A stretch of DNA of 64,000 nucleotides from Pholiota molesta (Eukaryota; Basidiomycota; Agaricomycetes; Agaricales; Strophariaceae): NCBI GenBank assembly GCA_014925825.1, contig JACGCK010000169.1:32708-96707 (forward strand), given 5' to 3'. Made by a program: the position numbers and the translations under genes. The notes below the pieces were generated by a model that did no database searches, had not been told where the DNA came from, and saw only the letters and a list, made by a program, of their open reading frames with translations. Below, piece after piece: positions 1 through 10,726 of this stretch. Position 1 is the first letter of the stretch, and every line of letters begins with the position of its first letter.

Positions 1-107
1 GTGTTACTTACCGTCAAAATCTACGTTTGTGATTCTTGTCGTTCTTGTTCGCTAACGTACTATGTATCGCGCAAGTATGGGAACCTCAGTTCAAATCCTT
101 CGTTACC

Positions 108-115
108 GTCTCCAT
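108..115. repeat. Left target-site duplication of the hAT element
   Basis: GTCTCCAT, identical to 1721-1728 on the other side of the element. Joining the flanks through one copy restores the presumed empty site. Confidence 0.88.
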
Positions 116-129
116 TAGGGATGCCGAAG

Positions 130-290
130 TTCGGTTCCGAACTGGCGCAGAGAACCGGAACCGGCCGAACCGGACCGACGGTTCTGGTTCAGTCCGGTTC
201 CGGTTCGGGCATTCTGGCATACGGTTCGGCTCTCGGTTCTGAGAATCCTGGGGGTACCAGAACCGAGTTCGAACCGGTTCGAACCGAACT
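130..290. repeat. Left subterminal GGTTC/GAACC motif array
   Basis: More than a dozen copies of GGTTC or its complement GAACC are packed behind the left tip, several as inverted pairs such as GAACCGGTTC. In hAT elements, clustered short subterminal motifs are usual transposase-binding sites; that role is inferred here. Confidence 0.7.
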
Positions 291-504
291 TTCTGTACTC
301 AAAATCTGGTATTTATTGGCTCAGAATTGAGCAAGCTATGCTGAAAACGTTGAGAACTGGCAAGAATTGATGCACAGAGGCAACGCGGCACGTGCAGATG
401 CCGACACGTGCCATCAACTTGTTTGTTGATGGCTCGAGTTTCAACCACCAACACGACAGAACACGACCTCGACACCACGACCTCGCCCGCGCATGCACCG
501 CGTC

Positions 505-1165
505 GCCCCCACTGCCCGCCACATCGCGCCACGACGACACCCGCCACGTCATTCTTCTCGCTCACCCGCCATGACGATGGACAAAGCGGTGTAGGAAATG
601 GAAGGGGAGACCCGGGAGCGGGAGACCCACCAGGTACGCCCGCTACGCCCTTCTTCCTCGCTCCATACTGACACCCCTCCCCTCCCCACAGCTTCCTTTC
701 ACGGCGACGAGGAGCCGCAGCCACCGCCGCCCGTCACGCCCCTTCTCCTCCGCCGCGACGCCTCCTGGAGCCAGCGCCTGTGCTCGACGCATCGCCCGCC
801 AACGAGCCCGCCCTCTCGTGGCCCCATCCCATCCGCCGCGCTGCCCGCACACCACGATGATGGCCACCCACCACCAACCATGTCGTCCGGCGGCACACGA
901 ACACCCCCGCCCGCCCATCACGCGCCCGCCACATCGTGCCGCGACGACACCCGCCACATCACCCCCAACCATCCACCCTCCACCGACCTTGCCACCGCGA
1001 CAGACCACCGACATGGTGACATGGCCCCTGCTTGGCGGTGGCATGCCCCCGATGCCCGCACACCACGACGACGGTTACCCATTGCCCACCATGTTGTCCC
1101 GCGGCGCACGAACACCACGACGACGGCCCCACACCCGCGCCATGTCGTCCCGCGCAGGACGCGTG
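505..1165. repeat. Diverged internal GC-rich repeats of the element
   Basis: Blocks related to CCCGCCACATCGYGCC plus a CGACGACACCCGCCAC segment recur near 515-550 and 925-960. A second block, CACACCACGAYGAYGG followed by a variant of CATGTYGTCCSGCGG and CACACGAACACC, recurs near 849-906 and 1059-1115, with a partial copy near 1111-1160. The copies are imperfect and irregularly spaced. They explain the overlapping long but meaningless open frames on both strands. Confidence 0.6.
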
Positions 1166-1554
1166 CGGACAGACGAGCAGCGCGGACACCGCCAGCGCCT
1201 CGCGGGTGTTCGTGCTCGCGCCATCCTCTCCAACCCACCCGCACTCACCGTCTATATGTACAATCAGTGCTGCATATGCAGCGCTGTGCGGCGTGGAGAC
1301 GCGTCGTGCCAGGTGTGGCCATACCCACCCGTGCGGATCGGAGGTCTGCTTGCGCCTCTGTCACCATCCCCCATCTCTACCCCCTGGCATGCCTGCCCTT
1401 CCCTCGCCCTACCTCCGCTGGTGGTACAACCATCTCCATGTCCAAAGGGCACCACATTGGCGGCGCCTGATGGTGTGGAGACGCAATGCAATGGGTATAA
1501 TTTCCTGTGCTTGTCACCGCGGAGGCCCTAGAGTGTATAGAGGGAAATTTTGGC

Positions 1555-1705
1555 CGGTTCGTCAGTTCGAACCGGTTCTAGAACTGGACTGAACCGAAAG
1601 AACCGACTCTGTCGGTTCTGGTCCAGTTCTGTTCCGGTTCAGGCGGTTCTTTGTCGGTTCAGTTCTCGGTTCTGGCCGAAGGGGTCAAGAACCGGACTGA
1701 ACCGA
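1555..1705. repeat. Right subterminal GGTTC/GAACC motif array
   Basis: This is the counterpart of the left array, again with many GGTTC/GAACC motifs and inverted pairs up to the right inverted repeat. The arrays mirror each other only loosely beyond the perfect 22-bp tips. Confidence 0.7.
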
Positions 1706-1720
1706 ACTTCGGCATCCCTA

Positions 1721-1728
1721 GTCTCCAT
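1721..1728. repeat. Right target-site duplication of the hAT element
   Basis: GTCTCCAT, identical to 108-115. Confidence 0.88.
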
Positions 1729-2073
1729 CATATATTTTCTCAATGTTTTATAATTTACGATATGTATATCTTTCTACTCATTTTGAACGCTTTTACCCGC
1801 CTCTCACGCATTAAATTTCTGTACGTTCCGTAAACGTGCGTAAAATGAGGTGTTTATGTTACCTATTCAACGTAAAAAAAAATTAGAATCATTGAATGCG
1901 AACTGACCAAGTTATAAGCAAAAGCGTCCAAATCCGTTGACGTATGCTCGTGCGTCATACCGGCTATTTAACCATGTGGTCGCTGTGCCGTGCGCTGTGA
2001 GCGTGTTGAGCGCGTGGGCCGCGGAGATGTCAGACTTGGAAGTTCAGCGTCGGCGTGAGCAGCAGAGTGGACT

Positions 2074-2385
2074 CACGCTAACACACGCTATGACTCACGC
2101 AAGCGCACGCTAGTGGCACGCTAGGCCACGCTTACACACACTCATCCCAAGACTTCAATGACCTTAAATTATATTGCCTAATGGTATGTTTTGTTTTGTA
2201 ATGCAACCAGGGATGCTTAAGACACGCCTACGCCAATTCTGGCGGCTGGGGAATTCTTGGATGACGCGGAACGGCCGCAAAGGCGGTTTACGACGTCACG
2301 CTAGCGCACGCTAGTACTCACGCTAACGCACGCTCGTTCACGCTACCTCACGCTACCTCACGCTCACCCACGCTACCCCACGCTA
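2074..2385. repeat. Two clusters of the CACGCTA motif
   Basis: Five copies of CACGCT (plus one CACGCA variant) lie at 2074-2132, and nine more at 2297-2384, all in the same orientation and about 8-13 nt apart, mostly as YCACGCTA. A 165-nt spacer of ordinary composition separates the clusters. No inverted ends or target duplication could be defined around them. They could be subterminal motifs of another mobile element, a minisatellite, or protein-binding sites. The flanks (1729-2073 and 2386-2571) hold no gene I can support. Confidence 0.65.
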
Positions 2386-2571
2386 AAATAATGGTGCCCT
2401 GTTCATTAACGTTCATTGATCAGCGCTTAGCAGGTACTTCAGCTGCCAAGACACTTCTGAGTTTGAATTGTGGCTATGACAGTCATCAACGATGAAGTGG
2501 GCTACTAAGGAGTAGAGATAAGTATCTCTTTGTATTCAACACAGTTAACATCAGCACTCCCTCTTGTATGT

Positions 2572-3407
2572 ATGTCGAGCACAAACTCCCTAGACGTAAG
2601 TGGTGCCTGTTTTTTTCTGAACAATATTGACCTTGGTCGAATAGCGAGCTATTGAACTAGTGCGCACGGCCATTGATGAAGACACGAAGCAAAACTATTC
2701 TGAGGCTCTGAAGAACTATCAAAATGCTCTGGATTATTTTATGATTGCCCTCAAATGTGAGCATCCTTATTCTTCATTACGAGCTTTGTTTATTAATATC
2801 CTTTAAGATGAAAAGAACGAGCAATCGAGGCAACTAATCAGGGCAAAAATCAATGAATACCTCAGTCGTGCCGAGAAGCTCAAAGATTTCCTCACGACAC
2901 AGAATCGCGGAAGGACTACTATTGGCGTGAACAGAAGTGGTGGTGCTACCAGCTCAACATGGAAATCGTGAGCATAGATGTTCTTGTGGTCTATTTATGT
3001 TGAGATCATTCAAACACAGAAAGCAAGACGGTGCCGATAAAGACGAAGGTCTGGAGATAGAACAACCCATTCTGACAGGGAATGTAAATGTGAAACGAAA
3101 CGAGGCTGCTTTTCTCGATGGCGCTGGTGATGATGACGTTGCTCCGAGTCGCCTCGACGGCGCCGGCGACGACGAAGTTCGAGCTGCTGATCTCGATGGC
3201 GCCAGCGGCGGTGGCGGAGATCCAGACGCACAGCATCTCATTACAACAGACAAACTAAATGTGAAGCTGGACGGCGTTGCTGGTCTCGACGGAGCCAAAA
3301 CATCCTCCAACGAGTCTCCCAAACCTTCAACTGTAAACGTCCAATATGGAAACGCATTTTCACGCCTTCCCGATCCCAACCACAGAATGAGAGATCATAG
3401 AGATTAA
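2572..3407 (+). CDS. VPS4-derived protein with MIT domain but no AAA ATPase
   Basis: Four exons (2572-2595, 2645-2756, 2808-2967, 3020-3407) join in frame through GT-AG introns of about 50 nt to give 227 residues. Residues about 9-75 are a canonical VPS4 MIT domain (AIELVRTAIDEDTKQNYSEA, then ALDYFMIALKYEKN and LIRAKINEYLSRAEKLK). MIT domains bind the tails of ESCRT-III subunits. The linker is acidic and repetitive (three LDGAG/S units). It is followed by LNVKLDGVAGLDGAK, matching the VPS4 segment just before the AAA module (NVKWDDVAGLEGAK), with Trp and Asp replaced. The sequence then departs from VPS4 and stops: Walker A, Walker B and the whole ATPase are absent. It is either a decaying duplicate or a short protein that could compete for ESCRT-III. 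The exon structure is intact, which argues against simple debris. Confidence 0.72.
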
Positions 3408-3849
3408 ATCTGTGGCCAGGCAGGTGGGATTATGGTTGCCTCCATGATATCGGTGTGCGTGGCCTTGCGGACGTGATACGCAAAGGCTATATTCGTGGCT
3501 CAGGAGCACTATGTGGGTTATTTAAATTCAACATATGCATGTACCATGATAATATATGAGATTACTCATGCGCTTCCCGAGTCCGATGTGATCAAAGAAC
3601 TGCAAGAAACGCCATACAGAAGATCCAGCCTACGGAGAATCAGAGGGGGAAGTGCGGAAAATTGTGTTTTTCTTTGTATCGGACAGCAGCAAAAGTAGTT
3701 CGTCGATTTCCTGGAAAAGCAACCACGGTTCAGTTGATGTCGACATGAACATAGAGAATCACGTTCTGACCTTGACCATGGTTGCAAAGTTGACGACGGC
3801 TACAAGGAACAACATTGATCAGCTTTGGGAAGCGAAATAATTGAATAGA
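3408..3849. other. No supported gene
   Basis: Short open frames occur on both strands (for example 3652-3840 plus) but resemble nothing I recognise and lack a convincing splice pattern. This stretch should contain the 3' ends of the VPS4-like gene and of the minus-strand transporter, which converge here. Confidence 0.5.
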
Positions 3850-6800
3850 AGTCAGTGAAACTCACCCGAAGATAGTATGAGCAGTTCATTATCCTATTAG
3901 TACTTCAGAAGGTTTGTGAAGATAATAAGCTGAAAGCGCCTACCGATACATTAGAATCGACACTCTCCAGCGAATGAAGCGCGTTGAAATCTCCTGGAAC
4001 TTGTATATTGTCGCTAAAAATGTGCAGCTGCGGTAGTCCATCATTTTTTTCTATAAGCAGGCCGATACGATCTTGAAGCTTTTCCAACTAGAAGAGAGAT
4101 TGAAAAGCTGAAAAAAACTATCCCAGAGGACACACCATATCTGGTTTTAGACAAGCTATATAGACAGACAAGCTCTGGCGGACAGCCGTGTCCAGTCTTC
4201 CCAGTGCTTCAAGATAAGTAATGCTGGCATCAACTAGTCGCTTTCTGTATAGGAAGCGATGTCATAATAGTGCGTATGAATAAGCATAAGGAAACTCACT
4301 GCGCACAAAAAATCCGGTGATAAAACGAAGAAGGTAATGCTCTGAAGACATATCAGTCGAAGGATAAATCAATCGCTGGAATAATGACTAAAACGCACCT
4401 GATACAAGGATCGAATTTCATGGTTGTCAAAAATGCTCCATCGTCTCTTGTTTTTGCTAGTTGTAGTAGGATTAATATATACGCCGATTTCTTCAATATA
4501 TAATACTTGCCATCATAGAACATATAATTTCTGCTCTCGAATCGTCCGGTGGAGAGGAAGGCGTTGTGTTTTTTGTCCGATAATACTGAACGAATCCATT
4601 CAACTCAATCAAGGAAGACGATAATGTGTCATGAAAGCCTCGGCGTGAAGTGACAGGGAAAGGTATCATCATAACAATAGCCTACTCGTTGGTAATCATC
4701 AGAGAATGCGATGTGGTATGCGCCACGGAATTGACTCACGGAGGCCACAAATCCTATCACATCAAGAAGACTGAGGGTCTCAACCGGTTAAACAAGGGAG
4801 ATGATTGGATGGATTTCGGGATCTGACTCACGCTCGAAGCCATATGTTCTTGAATACAATTTGGAGGGGAGGTGCGGTGTTCAGTTTTACTTCGCCCCAT
4901 GTAAATACCAATGCTGTACAGAAGATGGTGAGCATCCCTAGAATCGGACTAGGCAGCGGGTACGACAGTGACTGACTGGTTATTACAGTTGTAGAAAATA
5001 TAACTCCAAAGAGGATGTGGGTTCTCTTCGAAGAAGAGACCGTTATTAACAGGGTACACAGGCACGTCATTGTCTAATGAAAATGTGTTAATCAGCTCTT
5101 CAAAATTCATTTCAATAGGCATTGAGATCATACAGCCATAACGACGAATGCATACGGATTTATTGGACCCTCTCCAGCTGTCGACAACCATCCTCCTAGC
5201 GCAACTACACGCCAAAGGTCAGTAGTTGTCCAGAATAAAGAGTGCATCATCATGACTGACAAAGTAAGGCTTCCACAGTTGCGCAAAGGCGGACGATGAA
5301 AAAGAAAACCTGTGAACGGGCATTACACTCAGCCCAGGAATATGCCAAATATCAACTCGAATGGACCTGATCTCCGGCGTATATGCCTACATATGACTGT
5401 TCAAAAATCAAATCTTGATTAGTGAAAATGACCAAGGTTTCATGTAAGAAGAGGAAAAGACAGACTGAGCCAAAATCGTCGATACAAAACCACCATATGA
5501 GAAATACGTCGATGCTGTCTTTTTACAGAGCCCAAGTGAATACAAGGCAATGCTCAGGAAGGCCACCCGGAACGCGTATATCGTTTGGGGTGACGCTAGC
5601 CATGCAAGTAGTGCAGGTCGTTTTCTTGTAGCTCTTGACACAAGTGGTAACGAAGCAATCGCAGTATCATCTTTCGGTGGTACGGCGCCAGTTATCTGGC
5701 TCTCCTCCTCCTCCTCTGGTGATAAGGCCATAGGAAGGGTCGGTGGTGAATGAGGGGCATTCACGTGAGTATGCTTTGGACTTCTCGAAATGGACCTGAG
5801 GAGACGAGGAAACCGAGGGACTGGCTTTGGATATCTATCTTCGATTTCATCAAGAAAGAGAGAAGGCTGGCCGTATTTGTGGATAAGATTCTGTAGCGTC
5901 AGCAAAGTTAAGATATTCAACCATTCCCTAGAGACTCTATGAGTGGCCAAACAACTTTTAGTAGATCAAGAAATCATACCTATGAGCATTTGCAACAGTT
6001 TCCTGTTCCTGAATGGGCTCCGCCGACCTACCGAGGGAAACAATATCCCCACTTCTTCATTTTGAAATTGGATTTTTGCTTGGAGAAGGTTTGATCGCGA
6101 AATATCTAGCCTCTGGCGCCTATATTCGACCTTCCGGGTATCCACTGAGGCGAACGTATCAGTCCAGGAATCACTAATACATTCGCGGAGCCATTCGTCG
6201 ACATCTGATAGAGACATCGGCAAGCCAATCGTAAACTGTGACACAATTGAACGACCTTGAAGGGCGCGTCTTCTCTTTCGGCGGCATTTTCGGCGAGCGT
6301 CAAATTTGAAGTAACTTCATACATGCGGCGTTGGCAAACTTCTAATGCTCTGCGAAGCCAGTTAGCAGTTTGAAACAGTTACATTATGTTACGCGCAAAC
6401 TTTACTGTTCCAAAAAGCTGTTTGACATGTTTGAGTAGCATGTTGAACTCCGAGGGTCCATCCTATGAATAGAGAACTCGGTCTCAAAAAGTCCCTTCTC
6501 CAACTCGTATGTGTTGATGATGCAGTCGAGGTCAAAGATAGGCTTCAAAGCTTGCTGGGTTTCCTGCTCGAGGAATTCGATTATTGGCTAGAAATATGGG
6601 GTTTTATTCTCCAAAGGACCGAAACTTAAATCCAGAAACTTACTAGAAAAACGTCCCTTCGTAAGCGGGGTCTGATTATTCATGTCATTAAATGTGAGTG
6701 AGTAGTAAAGAGATGACCGCACAGCCAGGTATGATTATAACTTTCCGGAAAGACGAAAAGCAAAGCGGCAGTGGAAATCGCTGAATAGAACGCAGCTCCT

Positions 6801-7663
6801 GTGAGAAAGTCACGGGCTGGAAGTACGACGCAAAAGGGAACACTACAAATGATCAGCTTGATGGTGAATGAACACAGGATGTAAATACGTACGAGGATTG
6901 ACCGAGAACAATAAAACCATCAGCGTCAAACCGAAAAAGAGCGGAAGTGTCAACCGTGGTGCGCGTCCGAGCCAAAATGCGAAGAAAAAAGAGCCAATAA
7001 AGAAGCAAATGCCAAAATCGTCGACGATCTATGCCAGATAAGTAAGTCCATAGAGGCAAGGGTCTCATAAAATTTATACCGTGGGTCAAGAAAGAGTCCA
7101 GATTCAATGAGAAGGGTTTCTTCCAATACACTTGGAGTACCTTGAGTCGTCCTTTGAAAGGTTTCATCAGCGTATACGAAGGACAATAATGAACATACCA
7201 AGATGCTGCTAGCTGGGGCTGCTTCTGCGATAATGATTTGCTGCGTGCATGAAATGCTATTGTAGTAGAAATGGAGGACCATGCCCAAGAAACCGGTAAC
7301 ACTTCTTGATAATGAGGTTTTTCCCTCATGAATTGGATGTCATATAAAGGAATCTCACAGAAGAGAAGCACACATATCATATATATATGCGCTGATACGG
7401 GCAGAAACGGCGGTAGGGCTACAGCAAGAGCGCTGGTGATTTCAGATCAGTGGTAGATATCCGAGATGAAGTAGTGCAGAAAGATTTTACGCGGTATATA
7501 TGCCAGCTTCTCCTATCATTTGCGAAGTTGACGGATTGACGATGAAGAGTAAGGTCGCTACGAGGGTGACCGTCGCTCGCAGCCATTTCTTAAGATAGTA
7601 GGGAGACGATAGCCTGGTACGCAGCCAAGACCAAGCATTTGCCATGGCCTGGCATTTGGCCAT
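3850..7663 (-). CDS. ArAE_2/FUSC-type multi-pass membrane transporter
   Basis: This is a minus-strand gene with ten or more exons. The start at 7663 (MAKCQAMANAWSW) leads into a first hydrophobic segment, and after the intron ending near 7437 the next exon reads ALPPFLPVSAHIYMICVLLF. Around 6700-6850 the frame reads VLPARDFLTGAAFYS, then LLFVFPESYNHTWLC; an FPxT/S-x-NH motif after this helix is typical of the N-terminal 6TM domain PF10337. Around 5408-5600, YAFRVAFLSIALYSLG begins the FUSC-like second membrane block. The last exons (4200-3905) include ALGRLDTAVRQSLSVY and GRIGLLI-type helical segments expected of the cytosolic tail. The family is linked to brefeldin A resistance protein BRE4 and to aromatic-acid-type export in fungi; substrate unknown. 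The exact 3' end and several exon joins are uncertain. Confidence 0.6.
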
Positions 7664-8701
7664 TATGTGGAATGGATGGAAGGTGGTTGAGTGCTGGTCC
7701 CTTCCTCTTAAGTCCAGCCAACACCCAGATCCCAGTGTATAGGGGAATGACGACGTTAGCGACACATAAGATGCACTAAGAAGTAGACAGAGTTTCATAG
7801 TTCGAACGCTCAGCGCTCAGCGTTGAAAACGTTCAATGTTCTCTGAGGGGTGCGAGTGTCACATTAGAGCTTTCGAGTGCCGGCTGGTCTAAGCATTTGC
7901 CAAGGTTGCCAAAGATCAATCCTGAGTAGCATGGGATGTTGCTGGATCCTGGACCATATTTGCATGATTTGAGTTTCTTGGCACTATTAGTAGACGTTCG
8001 GAGAGGATACTGAACATCGTGAATGACAATGGAAGTAAATGCTGCCAGTGGCTCAAGCGCCAGAACCCGTTTTGGTGGTCCGCCATGGGTCCGACAGATG
8101 CCGACGTTGCCTGGATTGGATCGGATGAAAGCAATCTGAGTGGCATATGCTCCTGGCCCAATCACACGCCGTTTATATGCTAGTAAATTAAACAACTGAC
8201 TACCAGCATTGACGATAGCTTTTGATTCACTACCTGTTCACTACCCAGCCTAGAATCAGGACGAATTCAGACCCCAATTCAAAAGCGCTGACTCTGACCG
8301 CCAGTTAGTCGTAGCATTAATTTGTCCGAGTCATCTCCACTGAACCCAATTGCCCAAGATTTGCCCAAGATGGCTCAAGGACCGAAAGATTTCATTGGTG
8401 TATTGAATTAACCTTGAGGTCAAGTACCTAGCACGCGTGTCAATGGCCCCGCATGCACTTCGATGACTATATCTCCGTCTTCTGCTGTCTCACAGTCCAG
8501 GCCTTACCATAAGTGAAAATCATATGACAGGTGTCGAATCGAAGCTTCATTATAGTTTATATTGCAAGGCGTCTAAGTATACAAAGTAGGTAAGTAAGTA
8601 AAGATCATTTGGTTGACATTAATCACAAGTGCGGAGATGGGCGCGTTAGAAACCCCTTCAGATACATTAGTCTGTACCAACGGGGCGATCCCCACTCTAG
8701 A
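7664..8701. other. Intergenic, no supported gene
   Basis: This holds the upstream region of the ArAE_2-type gene and the downstream region of the Dal5-like permease. A minus-strand frame at 7833-8195 has no recognisable domain and overlaps poor coding composition; I do not call it. Confidence 0.5.
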
Positions 8702-10726
8702 CTAGATGGTGTAGTAGAAATTTTCTTGGCCCTCAAGTGGACCGATCTTGCCCTCGCGACGTAAGTGGTTCCGACGACTGAATACGAAGGTGGTGATTCC
8801 GAGCATGACGATCATCAGGAGTTGAAGGCCAATCGTGGCCCACATGCCGTTCACATATCTAGATGAATTCCTTAGCACCATTGACAAAGATCACAGATAG
8901 TCTCGTTGCATACCTTGGGAAATCTTGCTGGCGGAAGACGGTAGTTGCCATGATTCCACCAACACCGCCCCATAAAATGATGCTAGCTGTATGAACAGCG
9001 CGCTTCGTATGAGTCGTAATATTGTTGGCGCTCTGGTTTTAACCATCTAACATCAGTTCAAGCACCAGAGGGGAACTGTTGAGTGACTAACATATGCAAG
9101 ACTCCTGGAATACAACCCGTGGCACCTCCATAGACGAGGAACAATCCGAAGTAACGGATTGGGTTACTGACAGCATATGCTGCAACAGCGAGACCGGTAA
9201 TATTTATAAGATTCTGAACAACCATCCATCCAGCACGGTGCTTGGTTTTATCCGAAAGCCAGGCAAAAAAGTAGCAGGAGATAGCCTAATATCACATACA
9301 TACAAGGCAATATAAGCACGCATTCTAAGCCATCAAGGCTATGGAAATATCACTCACAGCCCAAATACCAGGGGGAGCGGAAAAAGAAGTGCATTCGCCG
9401 TGAGAATCCCATAGCTTTTAGAATGATTGTGATGAAGAATGCAATGGCATATGCAGGTACCGTAGAGGCCAAAAACATCAAACCTGGTCGGAAGGTATAA
9501 ATATAATATATACATAAATGAGCCCGTTTAGCTCACCAAAGCCCACAACATGGGATCCTTCAAATGGTTGATGACTTTTGCTCTAGTTAATTCATCAGGG
9601 ATGGAATCTCCTCTGTCCGCCTCAACTCTGTCCAGAATCATCTGCGAAATTCGTTAAACAAGGGCAACCACGTAAAGTAGATATCACACACCTTGCGTTG
9701 CTCCTGGTTGAGCCATCTGCTTTTATCAGGGAAGTCGGGAACGAAAAACCATGCAAGAACGCCTAGGCAGATAGTAAGAGCACCCTCAACAAGGAAGATC
9801 CATTGCCATCCATTCAGACCCGCCTTTCCGGCGAGAAGTTGATAGCATAAGCTGAAAATAGCTGTCAGTCTCATGAATTTTTTATAGCATCGGAAATAGT
9901 TTACCTAGCGCAGAACTGAAGCTTGATATCGCGATAGAGCTGAGGTAGAACACAGCCAATCTTTGTTGGACCTCATAGCGCTTATACCATGTCGTGATGA
10001 TGAACACGAGAGAAGGGAAAAATACAGACTTTTCAAGTAGAAAATGGAAGTATCAGCGTCATGTTAAATGAACTGTTTTCCGTACATACCTCAAAGGCAC
10101 CGAGGAAGATGCGGCAGAGACATAAGATTCCCCATGTCTTTACGAAGGCCATGCCAAGCTGCGCAATGCCCCATCCCACTACACATATCGTTAGCAAGGT
10201 CCGCGGACCGATCGATCGCAGAATGAGATTCCCAGGGATTTGTCTGAATTCATGGTATCAGTGGCGGTTTGCGATAGGGATGGAGAATGGGCGACGAACA
10301 AAAGCATGTAAGGGAAGAAATAATCATTGAGGCAATGCTGTATCGATTTCCGACGGCGAGGTTCTGAAAGCACCAGGTGGATAATATAATTGAGAATCCG
10401 AAAGCTTTACCCATGGTTTGGGACGTACCAAGTCTTTTTCCATTCCTGCCGTGCGAGCAACACCGAGATTGATCCTGTCGATGAGAGCCACAGAATATAA
10501 GAGACCGAGTATGGGAAGCATCCGCCAATCTATCATTCGTCTAGAAATGTTGTATAAGATGCAACTGGCCTTCAGATGTTTGGAAGAGTACTTACAAAGT
10601 CTTCTTAACGAAGGTAGGGTCATAATGAGCGTCGATAGCTGGGACATTGACCTTCTCCATGGTTTCGATGCCTTGTATCTCGTCTTTGAGGTCCTCGCTA
10701 CTGTGTTTCGAATTTCTAGATGTCAT
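8702..10726 (-). CDS. MFS permease, Dal5-like anion:cation symporter family
   Basis: Ordered minus-strand exons give the full pattern of the allantoate permease (Dal5) branch of the major facilitator superfamily. They include MIDWRMLPILGLLYSVALID and RINLGVARTAGM (TM1), VGNRYSIASMI, then after a short intron LQIPGNLILRSIGPR, VKTWGILCLCRIFLGAFE, FFPSLVFIITTWYKRYEVQ and GLNGWQWIFLVEGALTICLG. The C-terminal half ends at FYYTI (stop 8702). The start at 10726 (MTSRNSKHSSEDL) gives a hydrophilic leader. Members import nitrogenous acids and vitamins at the plasma membrane; the substrate cannot be told. The A run at 10318-10320 (T on the coding strand) appears one base short, breaking the frame between SMI and FFPYML. 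Confidence 0.85.

Larger units (their letters stand above)
116..1720. mobile_element. Non-autonomous hAT-type DNA transposon (1,605 bp)
   Basis: The two ends form a perfect 22-bp terminal inverted repeat beginning TAGGGATGCCGAAGTTCGGT, with the reverse complement closing the element at 1720. The 8-mer GTCTCCAT lies directly outside both ends (108-115 and 1721-1728) as an exact target-site duplication. An 8-bp duplication and a tip of the form YARGG are hallmarks of the hAT superfamily. Dense GGTTC/GAACC motifs follow each tip. The interior is GC-rich and carries no transposase-like protein; the longest open frame (598-1470) is a proline, histidine and arginine-rich shadow of the repetitive DNA. 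An autonomous partner elsewhere in the genome must supply the transposase. The perfect duplication and tips suggest fairly recent insertion. Confidence 0.88.

Noticed and set aside
598..1531. Long overlapping open frames (up to 290 codons) in the first 1.6 kb
   Set aside because: They arise in several phases of both strands from GC-rich repeats inside the hAT element, with Pro/His/Arg-biased composition and no domain.
7833..8195. A 120-codon minus-strand frame as a gene
   Set aside because: No domain, no helix pattern, no splice partners; treated as intergenic.
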